Source: Endozoicomonas sp965198415
Lineage (GTDB): Bacteria > Pseudomonadota > Gammaproteobacteria > Pseudomonadales > Endozoicomonadaceae
DNA: 64,000 bases
Direction: 5' to 3'
Assembly: GCA_965198415.1 (NCBI GenBank)
Contig: CBDAPN010000031.1
Location: 434,001-498,000, forward strand
Shown here: positions 1 to 8,357 of the stretch, piece by piece
Layout of the letters: the number at the start of each line of letters is the position of its first letter
Position numbering within the stretch: position 1 is the stretch's first letter
Translations under genes and position numbers: made by a program
The notes under the pieces: model-generated
Told to the model about the DNA's origin: nothing
Database searches by the model: none
Seen by the model: only the letters and a program-made list of their open reading frames with translations

Positions 1-1
1 A

Positions 2-2035
2 GATAGAGGAAAACTTTCAGCCATTACCAGCGGCCAGCATCAGGTGTTGTTTACCTATGGTAAAGACGACAACGGTGTGAAGGGGCGGCTGCTCGGGGTA
101 ACCCGTGACATGTCTGGGGCTGGCAAAACCACTGAATCCCATACCTATGATGGCTTTGGGCGTTTAGCGCGTACACATGTAACCAATGTTGAAAATAAGT
201 CTGTTTTTGTTAAAGACTATCGCTATTATCCCCGTGGTCAGATTAAGAAGATGGTTAACCAGTCTTGGACAGAAGATAAACGACATATAACGGATACATC
301 AACTTATAAGTATGATGGGTTGCAGCGCCTGATCAAAGAGAAACAGCAGCTAACGGTCGACAGCAGTGCTGCACCGAAGCTGACTCAAAACCGAGAGATC
401 AGCTATCAATACGATGGCAATAATAATCTTATTAAAGAGCAGAAAAATACCGATAGACCACAAACCACTCAGTATTTTTATAATGCAATTGATCAATTGA
501 TTGCAATGAAAAAGGGCGCATCCAACAAAAAATTACTGCTTAGCCATGATGCCAATGGTCATATCGCAACCGATCATCGCGGTAATAAATATCAGTATGA
601 CGGTTTTGGATTACTGGAAACGGTACGCGATGCAAATGATAAACTCCTGGTGGAGTTTTATTATTTGCCAGACGGTATGCTTGGGCGTGTGCACAATGAA
701 AAAAGTCATCAGGACTTTTATTATGACTCGAATTTTCGGGTACAAAGTTATTCTAAAGATCAGAAGTGGCACGACTTTATCGCTTACGGCAATCAATATC
801 TTGGCACTTTATCAGGAAACTCTGCAGAGCAATTGTTCCTTGCTAACCAGAGTACCGGGGCGCGCCTTGGGGTTGATGAAAAGGGGAAAATGTCATCAAC
901 GGTTTTTCTTTACGAGGGATATGGGCAGTCAAAACTTGTCGGTGATGCAGCAAGTCAAACCAGTACAGACTTTTTATGGAATCAGGAGTTTATGGAAAAA
1001 GAGTCAGGTCTTGTTTATCTCAGGCATCGTTTTTACCATCCAGAGCTCAAACGCTTTATAAGTCGGGATGATTTGCACGTTGATAACCGCTACGTTTATG
1101 CCCGTTCCAACCCGATTAATTTCATTGACCCAATGGGTACCAATGCTGTGCAGATCTCGAGGTACGTAGGGGGAGCAGCAATAATTATCGCCAGTTTGGT
1201 GGGAGCTTTTTTTGCACTGCCTACTGCCGGCGCTTCTATGTCTTGGCCAGTTGCGTTAGCCACAGGCTTAGGACTTGCATCTGGGGTAGTTGGTGTCAGT
1301 TCGGGGGCGCTTATGATTGGGGTTCAGGCTGTGCAGGACTCAGGGAAAACAGAGTTGGCGGAATTGTTGAATTATGTGGATTTAGGCTTGATGGGGTTGT
1401 CGTTTCTTGGGTTCTGTGTGGCACTTCCCGTTACGGTGAGTGCTAAAATTGCTGCCCGGACAGCAGAGCTGAGCGTCTCTGGTACACTAGTTGCGGAGGG
1501 CGAGCAGGGTACCTCGATTGAAATGTCAGGTTTGGTTACAAATTCTATGGGTGGGGAATTGAGTGTTTCAGGCAATGATGTTGGAACATCTGCTGATGTG
1601 CTTGAGTCGTTGCAGAATGACGGGCAAGCGGATTTGGAGCAGTCTTTAAGTGGTAACGGTGCTGAATATCTAACATCTGACCCAGAGACGGTTAATAATG
1701 AAGTTAGTAGAAGCAGTATATACGAGTTAACCAGAAAAAATAGTCAAAAAATTGATGTACCAAAGCGTACACCCCTTACTAGAGCCAAAACTTTTGCGGC
1801 GAGGTCGAATCGTCTTGTTGAGTCATCCGAGACATCTTCGTCAGGCGCACCTATGAGAGCTGCTGATAACGGTGCTGCAGGTAGATCCCATAGCGCTGTG
1901 AAACTTAATAGTCTTGAGTATGAACAACGTCAGTGGCTTGCGGGAGGGCGACGAGCTGGAAGCGGCAGCACATTGTTGCTGAGTAAATTGAACACACATG
2001 GTGAGGTAATCCGTGAAGTATTAGGTATCCATTAA
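2..2035 (+). CDS. Copy 1: secreted YD/RHS-repeat protein, 5'-truncated by window edge
   Basis: The frame is open from base 2 and matches copies 2-4 from about residue 984, so the gene starts roughly 2.9 kb left of the window; the GTG at 44 is an internal Val codon, not a start. The visible part holds the last YD repeats, the RHS-associated core (FLWNQEFMEKESGLVYL, then NPINFIDPMG with Asp at 1127-1129) and a 298-residue tail from 1139. The tail has three hydrophobic segments (about 1150-1450), an acidic Ser/Thr-rich stretch, and a terminal STLLL motif 17 residues before the end. The inferred full length is about 1660 residues. The tail is closest to that of copy 3 (shared SGLASG-type hydrophobic segment, VLESLQND, EYLTSDPETV). 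Export is inferred from the intact homologues. The function of the tail is unknown. Confidence 0.95.
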   Translation, partial: DRGKLSAITSGQHQVLFTYGKDDNGVKGRLLGVTRDMSGAGKTTESHTYDGFGRLARTHVTNVENKSVFVKDYRYYPRGQIKKMVNQSWTEDKRHITDTSTYKYDGLQRLIKEKQQLTVDSSAAPKLTQNREISYQYDGNNNLIKEQKNTDRPQTTQYFYNAIDQLIAMKKGASNKKLLLSHDANGHIATDHRGNKYQYDGFGLLETVRDANDKLLVEFYYLPDGMLGRVHNEKSHQDFYYDSNFRVQSYSKDQKWHDFIAYGNQYLGTLSGNSAEQLFLANQSTGARLGVDEKGKMSSTVFLYEGYGQSKLVGDAASQTSTDFLWNQEFMEKESGLVYLRHRFYHPELKRFISRDDLHVDNRYVYARSNPINFIDPMGTNAVQISRYVGGAAIIIASLVGAFFALPTAGASMSWPVALATGLGLASGVVGVSSGALMIGVQAVQDSGKTELAELLNYVDLGLMGLSFLGFCVALPVTVSAKIAARTAELSVSGTLVAEGEQGTSIEMSGLVTNSMGGELSVSGNDVGTSADVLESLQNDGQADLEQSLSGNGAEYLTSDPETVNNEVSRSSIYELTRKNSQKIDVPKRTPLTRAKTFAARSNRLVESSETSSSGAPMRAADNGAAGRSHSAVKLNSLEYEQRQWLAGGRRAGSGSTLLLSKLNTHGEVIREVLGIH

Positions 2036-2111
2036 CGTATTGAAATAGCGTCACATGTAATGAGCGTTTTGACTGTGTTAGTGCCTGACTAACATGTGCT
2101 CAGAAGGTGGT

Positions 2112-2131
2112 GGGCGGTGATCTTATCGCCC
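2112..2131 (+). other. Conserved 3'-flank hairpin after copy 1
   Basis: GGGCGGT pairs with ATCGCCC over a six-base loop. The same stem occurs after copies 2 (7749-7768), 3 (13380-13399) and 4 (18997-19016). Changes fall in the loop (GATCTT, GACCTT, GACCAT) or give a G-U pair in copy 2, so pairing is kept. No T-run follows, so it may stabilise the 3' end rather than terminate. Confidence 0.5.
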
Positions 2132-2284
2132 CCAGCCCTGCTTTGGCACTTGAGCGGTGATTCTTCCGTATTTATTTGTTGGCCAATGAGAGGGAAAAGC
2201 CTATTTCAGCACGGCGGTGAACCTGAAAATTCGTAAAACATGATATTAAGCTCTTTCGTTCCAATAAGGTTGTAAGTCGTGATT

Positions 2285-2325
2285 CTCTGAAGCCTAGAGC
2301 TGATTAGTTGCTTCTTTGTTTTTTA
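2285..2325 (+). terminator. Degraded terminator after copy 1
   Basis: The left arm is changed (GTAAGTC instead of GCAGCTC) and extra bases follow the right arm, leaving only CTCT/AGAG (2285-2288, 2296-2299) ahead of a broken T-run (CTTCTTTGTTTTTT). Termination here is probably weaker than after copies 2 and 3. Confidence 0.35.
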
Positions 2326-2641
2326 TTCAAGTAAATTTTGTAATAACCCCTCCTTCAGATGATTCTCCCACCATGATTTTAGATTGTCGAAAGCAGTCAT
2401 CGGGTTTTTATGGTTTTATTTTCTCGCATTAATGATGTGTGCAGAAAATATTATATTTCTTGATGGTTCTGTTAGTTAACTGGCGGGAAAAATGGATTTT
2501 AACTTGAAGCGTGAGCAATAACAGATTTTTTTGCAGTTTGTTGTGAAGCTGGTCTGTTTTCTACGGGGGGCTACCTGTTGGGATCGGCGTAAAATAATTT
2601 ATTGATCAGTTAAAATTTATATCGAGTGGGTTACCGTTGTT

Positions 2642-2670
2642 TTGAGTAAATTGTTGTCTATCTTTTTAAC
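2642..2670 (+). promoter_or_regulatory. Candidate promoter of copy 2
   Basis: TTGAGT, 17 bases, TTTAAC, ending 56 bp before the ATG. Each hexamer matches the sigma-70 consensus at four of six positions. Its conservation is not independent evidence, because the whole upstream block is repeated. Confidence 0.3.
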
Positions 2671-2726
2671 AGGTGTGATATGTGGGCTCATGAGTCTTAG
2701 CATTACTTTGCAGTGAGAAATAACTA

Positions 2727-5700
2727 ATGTGTCGTTCTCTTTTTATTATAATAGCCTTTGTTTTTATATATTCTGGTTTTAGTAGGTCTGAGTATAATGG
2801 CAGTCAGGCTTATAACAGTTCCAATAACACCATGTTATCTGTAAATATTGCCACCGGTAGTGTTAGTTTTTCTTACCCTTTGGTTCAAACGACTGGTGTC
2901 CATGCACCGTTCACCATTAATCTGACCTACCGATACAATGCCGGTGGAAAATTCGGGCTACCCATGGGCTGGCAGTTTGACTTGGATTTCGTACATGAAA
3001 ACACTGCACACATAGGCGGGCAGCAATGGCTGATCGACCCACTTTGGCATGATGAACAGTTATATGCCTCGGGGTTAAAATACTATAACCAGCACGGTAA
3101 CTCTTTTCACGATGCGGGTGTTGAGAAGCCAATTCCCGGTGAAGAAGCTCAGGTATATCGTTATAAATCATTGCATAAAGACGGCAGTATAAAATATTTT
3201 TCCGGATTAGGTCTGCTCATGATGATAAAAGACCGCTTTGGTAACAAAGTTGTAATGGAATATGAATTGCCGGTTAAAAAAATAGAAGACGCTCGGTTAG
3301 TTGCGGTTACTGACAATTACGGCAACCGTTACACTGTTGATTATGAACCTGGCACGATGATTATTAATTACCCTGACAAAAGTCAGCAGCGTATATTTTT
3401 TAATTCTCAGGGGGTGGTAGCCATATTCAATCAACTGGGGCAAGAGTTTACATTTAACTATGAACGTTTTTCTTCTTATAACTTGCTTAAAACCTTAAGC
3501 ACTCCATCAGGCCTGCTGACTAAGTTCACTTATCATACCATTCCATATAAAAGTGATTTTGGTAATGGTGTTCTACCCGTCGTTTCTAACTATAAACAGA
3601 TCGATATGGCCACGAGTAAAGTGCATCGTGAAATTAACTACGTGCATTCGGCTGGATACAATTACACAGGGTATCCGCTGTACAGTTTGTCGATATCAGG
3701 CGACGGTTTGATGGAGAGTAACGATGCGAATTATCGTTATTCCGTTGAAGTGGAGCAAATGAATGAAGAGTCCGGTGAGTCTAAAATCAACCGTAAGGTT
3801 TATGAGTTCAACTTCTTGCATTTTCCGGTTGAAGTACGAATACTGAAAGAAAAAAGTAATTTTTTAAGAGTAAAGTATGAATACGCGATCAGTCCATTTA
3901 AATACAGCCGCTCGACTAATTATGATAAACCGGCCAATATTGAGTATTCAATTTGGAACACAGCAGAAAACAGCTACATCCCCAGTAATCGTACTGAACA
4001 CAGTTATGATTTTTTTGGTAATAAAACGATGGAAAGTTATTTTATTTACCACCGTGATAAGCAGTATTGGCGGCCAATACGCAGTGTAAACCACAACTAT
4101 TTCACAGACCATTACAGTTTGTTAGCAGAAACAGTTCGTAAAGACCTGGTGTCCGGTAAAGGGATAAAAAAAATATTCGAGTTATCACCCTCTAAAAAGA
4201 ACCACAGTAAAAAAACAATATTTGGCCTTGAAAATAATCAACTGAACTTATGGCGACCCTGGAAGCAGACGAATTATCTGTATGATGAACTCGGTCGTAA
4301 TGTATCAACCGAGTTGACTTGGGCGGCAAAAGGCATGCCGGGTTTGCAAAAAACGGTGAAAAAAAAGCGCTACGTTTTTGATAAAAATGTGGGCATATTA
4401 ACTACCCATTATGAAAACAGCAGTGGGCATGTTCATCAGGTGTTAGTGGATACCAGAAATAATCGAGTGGTCACTGAAATTTCACCGTTGGGACAACGAA
4501 CCGAGTATCGCTATGATGAGCTGGGGCAAATCGTTGAGCATACGGACCCAGATGGTAATATTTATAAAGTAGAACACTTTTCGTTTATTCAAGATGGACT
4601 TAATGCCAAGGTGACGAAATCCCCTTTAGGGTTTACAAAACGCCAGCAGCAAGACGCTTCTGGACGGACAACCATTAAAGAAGAGCTATTTGATGGTAAA
4701 TATCAGGTTGTGGAAGAGCTCACTTACAATGTGTTTGGTAAAGTGGCAGCACATAAAAACCGGTTTGGCTTTGTAAACACTTATGAGTACGATGATCAAC
4801 TTAGGTTAATTAAACAGCAAGACCCTTGGCAGAATAAAATGCGTGTTGTCTATGACGATGACAATAGCTCTCAGGAAACGTACTTTAATGGTCGTATGTT
4901 TCGTAAAATAAAGAAAATACCCTGGCTGCTAGAGCATCAGTCAACTCACTATCCGTTGACTGATCAGGGGAGTGCTACCCGGACGGTTACACAAGAAAGT
5001 GTTAAAAAAAATGGGTTTGGCCAAGTGGTTCTTGAGCAAAGTGTGTTATTGAATAGTCAGTCAGGAGCAAAGTGCAATGCCGTAACCCAGTATTCTGAGT
5101 ATGATACTGGCAATAATCAAACAAAATTGACTATTCATGGTTTTGATGGCGTCTCCTTAACAAAAAATGTCATCTACGACTTATTTAATAATGTCTATAC
5201 ACACTCTAAGACCCAGAATGATAACGGTGAAATCAGTAATCATTTGGGCTATTTGTCTATTTATAATGCGGATAATCGACTGCAACGTACGGAGACACCG
5301 AAATCTGAGGGAGTCAAGCCATTAATCACCCATTACTACTACGATAAAAATGGCAGAGAGATTGAGCGAAAACTGCCTGATGGTAATACCATTCGAAGTG
5401 AATACAACGGCAGAGGCTTGGTTACCTCAATCAGTACCAAAAGAAGAGGGAAGGAATACCATAGTTTTCATCAATACGATGCGGATGGACAGTTAACTCA
5501 GGTATACGACTCTGACGGCAGGCAGCAGAGCTATCAGTACGATGAACGAGGGCTTTTAACCCGCAGGATTTATCCTGACAGGCGCTTGCAAAAATACGAA
5601 TACGATCTAACCGGCAGGCGCATTCGTCAGGAAAGTGCGGGTAAACGAGTGTTAAGCTATCGATACGATGATAAAGATAGAGGAAAACTTTCAGCCATTA

Positions 5701-7685
5701 CCAGCGGCCAGCATCAGGTGTTGTTTACCTATGGTAAAGACGACAACGGTTTGAAGGGGCGGCTGCTCGGGGTAACCCGTGACATGCCTGGGGCTGGCAA
5801 AACCAATGAATCCCATACCTATGATGGCTTTGGGCGTTTAGCGCGTACACATGTAACCAATGTTGAAAATAAGCCTGTTTTTGTTAAAGACTATCGCTAT
5901 TACCCCCGTGGTGAGATTAAGAAGATGGTTAACCAGTCTTGGACAGAAGATAAACGACATATAACGGATAAATCAACTTATAAGTATGATGGGTTGCAGC
6001 GCCTGATCAAAGAGAAACAGCAGTTAACGGTCGACAGCAGTGCTGCACCGAAGCTGACTCAAAACCAAGAGATCAGCTATCAATACGATGGCAATAATAA
6101 TCTTATTAAAGAGCAGAAAAATACCGATAGACCACAAACCACTCAGTATTTTTATAATGCAATTGATCAATTGGTTGCAATGAAAAAGGGCGCATCCAAC
6201 AAAAAATTACTGCTTAGCCATGATGCCAATGGTCATATCGCAACCGATCATCGCGGTAATAAATATCAGTATGACGGTTTTGGATTACTGGAAACGGTAC
6301 GCGATGCAAATGATAAACTTCTGGTGGAGTTTTATTATTTGCCAGACGGTATGCTTGGGCGTGTGCACAATGAAAAAAGTCATCAGGACTTTTATTATGA
6401 CTCGAATTTTCGGGTACAAAGTTATTCTAAAGATCAGAAGTGGCACGATTTTATCGCTTATGGCAATCAATATCTTGGCACTTTATCAGGAAACTCTGCA
6501 GAGCAATTGTTCATTGCTAACCAGAGTACCGGGGCGCGCCTTGGTGTTGATGAAAAGGGGAAAATGTCATCAACGGTTTTTCTTTACGAGGGGTATGGGC
6601 AGTCAAAACTTGTCGGTGATGCAGCAAGTCAAACCAGTACAGACTTTTTATGGAATCAGGAGTTTATGGAAAAAGAGTCAGGTCTTGTTTATCTCAGGCA
6701 TCGTTTTTACCATCCAGAGCTCAAGCGCTTTGTAAGTCGGGATGATTTGCACGTTGATAACCGTTACGTTTATGCCCGTTCCAACCCGATTAATTTCATT
6801 GACCCAATGGGTACCAATGCTATGCGGTTAGCGAGGTACGCAGGGGCTGGAATAATAATTATCTCCAGTTTGTTGGGAGCTTTTTTAACACTGCCTAGTG
6901 CCGGCGCTTCTTTGACTTTGCCAGCTTCGTTTGCCACAGGCTTAGGAGTTACAGCTGGGACAGTTGGTGTCGCTTCGGGGGGGCTTATGATTGGGGTTCA
7001 GGCTGTGCAGGACTCAGGGAAAAAAGAGTTGGCGAAATTGTTGAATTATGTGGATTTAGGCTTGTTTTCGGCTTCGTTGCTTGGGTTCTTTGTGGCACTA
7101 CCCGTTGCGGTGAGTGTTAAACTTGCTGCCCGTGCAGCACAGCTGAGCGCCTCTGGTACATTAGTTGCGGAGGGCGAGCAGGGTGTCTCGGTTGAAATGA
7201 CAGGTTTGCTTCCAGAATCTATGTATGGGGAATTGAGTGATTCAGGCAATGTTGGAACATCTGCTAATTTGCTTGAGAATAACTTGGAGTCGTATCTGGA
7301 GGACTCTTTTGCTGATTCCAATGCTGAAGATGTACCATCTGACCAAGTGATGATTAATACTAAAGCTAAGAATATTAGGAGAAACGAGTTAGCCAGTCAA
7401 AATAAGCTAGAAATTTTTGAAGATTCAAATAGTTTATCCCGTACTGGAGTCTCAACTTTTACGGGGGGGCCGACTGATCTTTTTGAGTCAAGTTCTGCTT
7501 CCGAGAGATCTTCGTTTAGCGCAGTTTCCAGAGCTGGTGTTACCAATAGATTCAATGGAGCTCCGAGGGTACTTCGTAAGATGATACTAGGTCGGTTGAA
7601 TGAGGATGGATCACGATCTCGAGGCAGCACATTGTTGCTGAATAAAACGGACATAAATGAAAAATCGCCTAAGGTATGGCTATAG
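2727..7685 (+). CDS. Copy 2: secreted YD/RHS-repeat protein, 1652 aa
   Basis: The ATG at 2727 begins a signal peptide (residues 1-21, hydrophobic 5-18) and sits 9 bases after a weak AGTGAG ribosome site. The mature start has EYNGSQAYN (22-30), then SVNIATG (38-44) and FGLPMGW (76-82). YD repeats run from about 510 to 1290 (for example YRYDELG at 594), followed by the RHS-associated core with SRDD (Asp 1339/1340) and FIDPMG (Asp 1359). The RHS shell family encloses its C-terminal region; here that is a 290-residue tail with three hydrophobic segments and an acidic Ser-rich end finishing in GSTLLLNK. It is a single-gene unit with about 690 bp before it and its own terminator after it. The tail differs strongly from those of copies 1, 3 and 4 while the core is nearly identical. 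No toxin domain is recognised. Confidence 0.96.
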   Translation: MCRSLFIIIAFVFIYSGFSRSEYNGSQAYNSSNNTMLSVNIATGSVSFSYPLVQTTGVHAPFTINLTYRYNAGGKFGLPMGWQFDLDFVHENTAHIGGQQWLIDPLWHDEQLYASGLKYYNQHGNSFHDAGVEKPIPGEEAQVYRYKSLHKDGSIKYFSGLGLLMMIKDRFGNKVVMEYELPVKKIEDARLVAVTDNYGNRYTVDYEPGTMIINYPDKSQQRIFFNSQGVVAIFNQLGQEFTFNYERFSSYNLLKTLSTPSGLLTKFTYHTIPYKSDFGNGVLPVVSNYKQIDMATSKVHREINYVHSAGYNYTGYPLYSLSISGDGLMESNDANYRYSVEVEQMNEESGESKINRKVYEFNFLHFPVEVRILKEKSNFLRVKYEYAISPFKYSRSTNYDKPANIEYSIWNTAENSYIPSNRTEHSYDFFGNKTMESYFIYHRDKQYWRPIRSVNHNYFTDHYSLLAETVRKDLVSGKGIKKIFELSPSKKNHSKKTIFGLENNQLNLWRPWKQTNYLYDELGRNVSTELTWAAKGMPGLQKTVKKKRYVFDKNVGILTTHYENSSGHVHQVLVDTRNNRVVTEISPLGQRTEYRYDELGQIVEHTDPDGNIYKVEHFSFIQDGLNAKVTKSPLGFTKRQQQDASGRTTIKEELFDGKYQVVEELTYNVFGKVAAHKNRFGFVNTYEYDDQLRLIKQQDPWQNKMRVVYDDDNSSQETYFNGRMFRKIKKIPWLLEHQSTHYPLTDQGSATRTVTQESVKKNGFGQVVLEQSVLLNSQSGAKCNAVTQYSEYDTGNNQTKLTIHGFDGVSLTKNVIYDLFNNVYTHSKTQNDNGEISNHLGYLSIYNADNRLQRTETPKSEGVKPLITHYYYDKNGREIERKLPDGNTIRSEYNGRGLVTSISTKRRGKEYHSFHQYDADGQLTQVYDSDGRQQSYQYDERGLLTRRIYPDRRLQKYEYDLTGRRIRQESAGKRVLSYRYDDKDRGKLSAITSGQHQVLFTYGKDDNGLKGRLLGVTRDMPGAGKTNESHTYDGFGRLARTHVTNVENKPVFVKDYRYYPRGEIKKMVNQSWTEDKRHITDKSTYKYDGLQRLIKEKQQLTVDSSAAPKLTQNQEISYQYDGNNNLIKEQKNTDRPQTTQYFYNAIDQLVAMKKGASNKKLLLSHDANGHIATDHRGNKYQYDGFGLLETVRDANDKLLVEFYYLPDGMLGRVHNEKSHQDFYYDSNFRVQSYSKDQKWHDFIAYGNQYLGTLSGNSAEQLFIANQSTGARLGVDEKGKMSSTVFLYEGYGQSKLVGDAASQTSTDFLWNQEFMEKESGLVYLRHRFYHPELKRFVSRDDLHVDNRYVYARSNPINFIDPMGTNAMRLARYAGAGIIIISSLLGAFLTLPSAGASLTLPASFATGLGVTAGTVGVASGGLMIGVQAVQDSGKKELAKLLNYVDLGLFSASLLGFFVALPVAVSVKLAARAAQLSASGTLVAEGEQGVSVEMTGLLPESMYGELSDSGNVGTSANLLENNLESYLEDSFADSNAEDVPSDQVMINTKAKNIRRNELASQNKLEIFEDSNSLSRTGVSTFTGGPTDLFESSSASERSSFSAVSRAGVTNRFNGAPRVLRKMILGRLNEDGSRSRGSTLLLNKTDINEKSPKVWL

Positions 7686-7908
7686 TGTCAGATGTAATGA
7701 GCATTTTGATTGTGTTAGTGCCTGACTAAAATGTGCTCAACAGGCGGTGGGCGGTGACCTTATCGCTCGCAGCCCTGCTTTGGCACTTGAGCGGTGATTT
7801 TTCCGTCTTTATTTGCTGGCCAATGAGAGGGAAAAGCCTATTTCAGCACGGCGGTGAACCTGGAAATTCGTAAAACATGAAGTTAAGTTCTTTCGTTCCA
7901 ATAAGGTT

Positions 7909-7951
7909 GCAGCTCGTGATTCTCTGAAGCTTAGAGCTGCTTCTTTTTTTT
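7909..7951 (+). terminator. Intrinsic terminator after copy 2
   Basis: GCAGCTC (7909-7915) pairs with GAGCTGC (7934-7940) across an 18-base loop, followed directly by TTCTTTTTTTT. It lies about 225 bp after the stop codon, implying a long 3' untranslated region. An inner CTCT/AGAG stem competes with it. Confidence 0.7.
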
Positions 7952-8200
7952 ATTCAAGTAAATTCTGTAATAACCCCTCCTTCAGATGATTCTCCTACCA
8001 TGATTTTAGATTGTCGAAAGCAATCATCGGGTTTTTATGGTTGTATTTTCTCGCATTAATAATGTGTGCAGAAAATATTATCTTTCTTGATGATGCTGTT
8101 CGTTAACTGGCGGGAAATGAAGTGTGAGCAATAACAGATTTTTTTGCAGTTTGTTGTGAAACGGTTCTGTTTTCTCGGGGGGGCTCTGTTGGGGTTGGCG

Positions 8201-8240
8201 TAAAATAATTTATTGATCAGTAAAATAATTTATTGATCAG
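8201..8240. repeat. 20-bp perfect tandem duplication
   Basis: TAAAATAATTTATTGATCAG occurs twice in direct succession (8201-8220, 8221-8240). The homologous spacers before copies 2 and 4 have it once, so this is a recent slippage or duplication about 30 bp upstream of the candidate promoter of copy 3. Confidence 0.9.
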
Positions 8241-8272
8241 TTAATATTTATATCGAGTGGGTTGTCGTTGTT

Positions 8273-8301
8273 TTGAGTAAATTGTTGTCTATCTTTTTAA
8301 C
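8273..8301 (+). promoter_or_regulatory. Candidate promoter of copy 3
   Basis: TTGAGT-17-TTTAAC at the same distance from the ATG as for copy 2. Confidence 0.3.
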
Positions 8302-8357
8302 AGGTGTGACATGTGGACTCATGAGTCTTGGCATTACTTTGCAGTGAGAAATAACTA

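Larger units (their letters stand above)
2036..2726 (+). repeat. Spacer between copies 1 and 2 (691 bp), homologous to the other + arm spacers
   Basis: No gene is seen. The spacer is collinear with 7686-8357 and 13317-13968. It has a GGGCGGT/ATCGCCC hairpin near the stop, a degraded version of the terminator at 2285-2325, a T-rich middle part and a conserved last 130 bp before the next ATG. A 19-codon ORF in the middle, present in all three spacers, has no ribosome site and is not called. Confidence 0.85.
7686..8357 (+). repeat. Spacer between copies 2 and 3 (672 bp)
   Basis: It is homologous to the copy 1-2 spacer and contains no gene. It holds the 3' hairpin (7789 is past it; stem arms at 7749-7755 and 7762-7768), an intrinsic terminator, a second possible stem (GATGATT with AATCATC, followed by GGGTTTTT) and a private 20-bp tandem duplication at 8201-8240. 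Confidence 0.85.

Noticed and set aside
44..46. GTG start for copy 1
   Set aside because: It is an internal Val in the QVLFTYGK region of the core; the reading frame is open upstream.
546..1061. 171-codon ORF in another frame, repeated at 6220, 11851 and 17462
   Set aside because: It overlaps the RHS core in copies 1-4; conservation follows from the near-identical core, and there is no ribosome site or independent codon signal.
2374..2433. 19-codon ORF (MILDCRKQSSGFYG...) in all three + arm spacers
   Set aside because: It has no ribosome site, spacer copies are near-identical anyway, and there is no sign of coding constraint.
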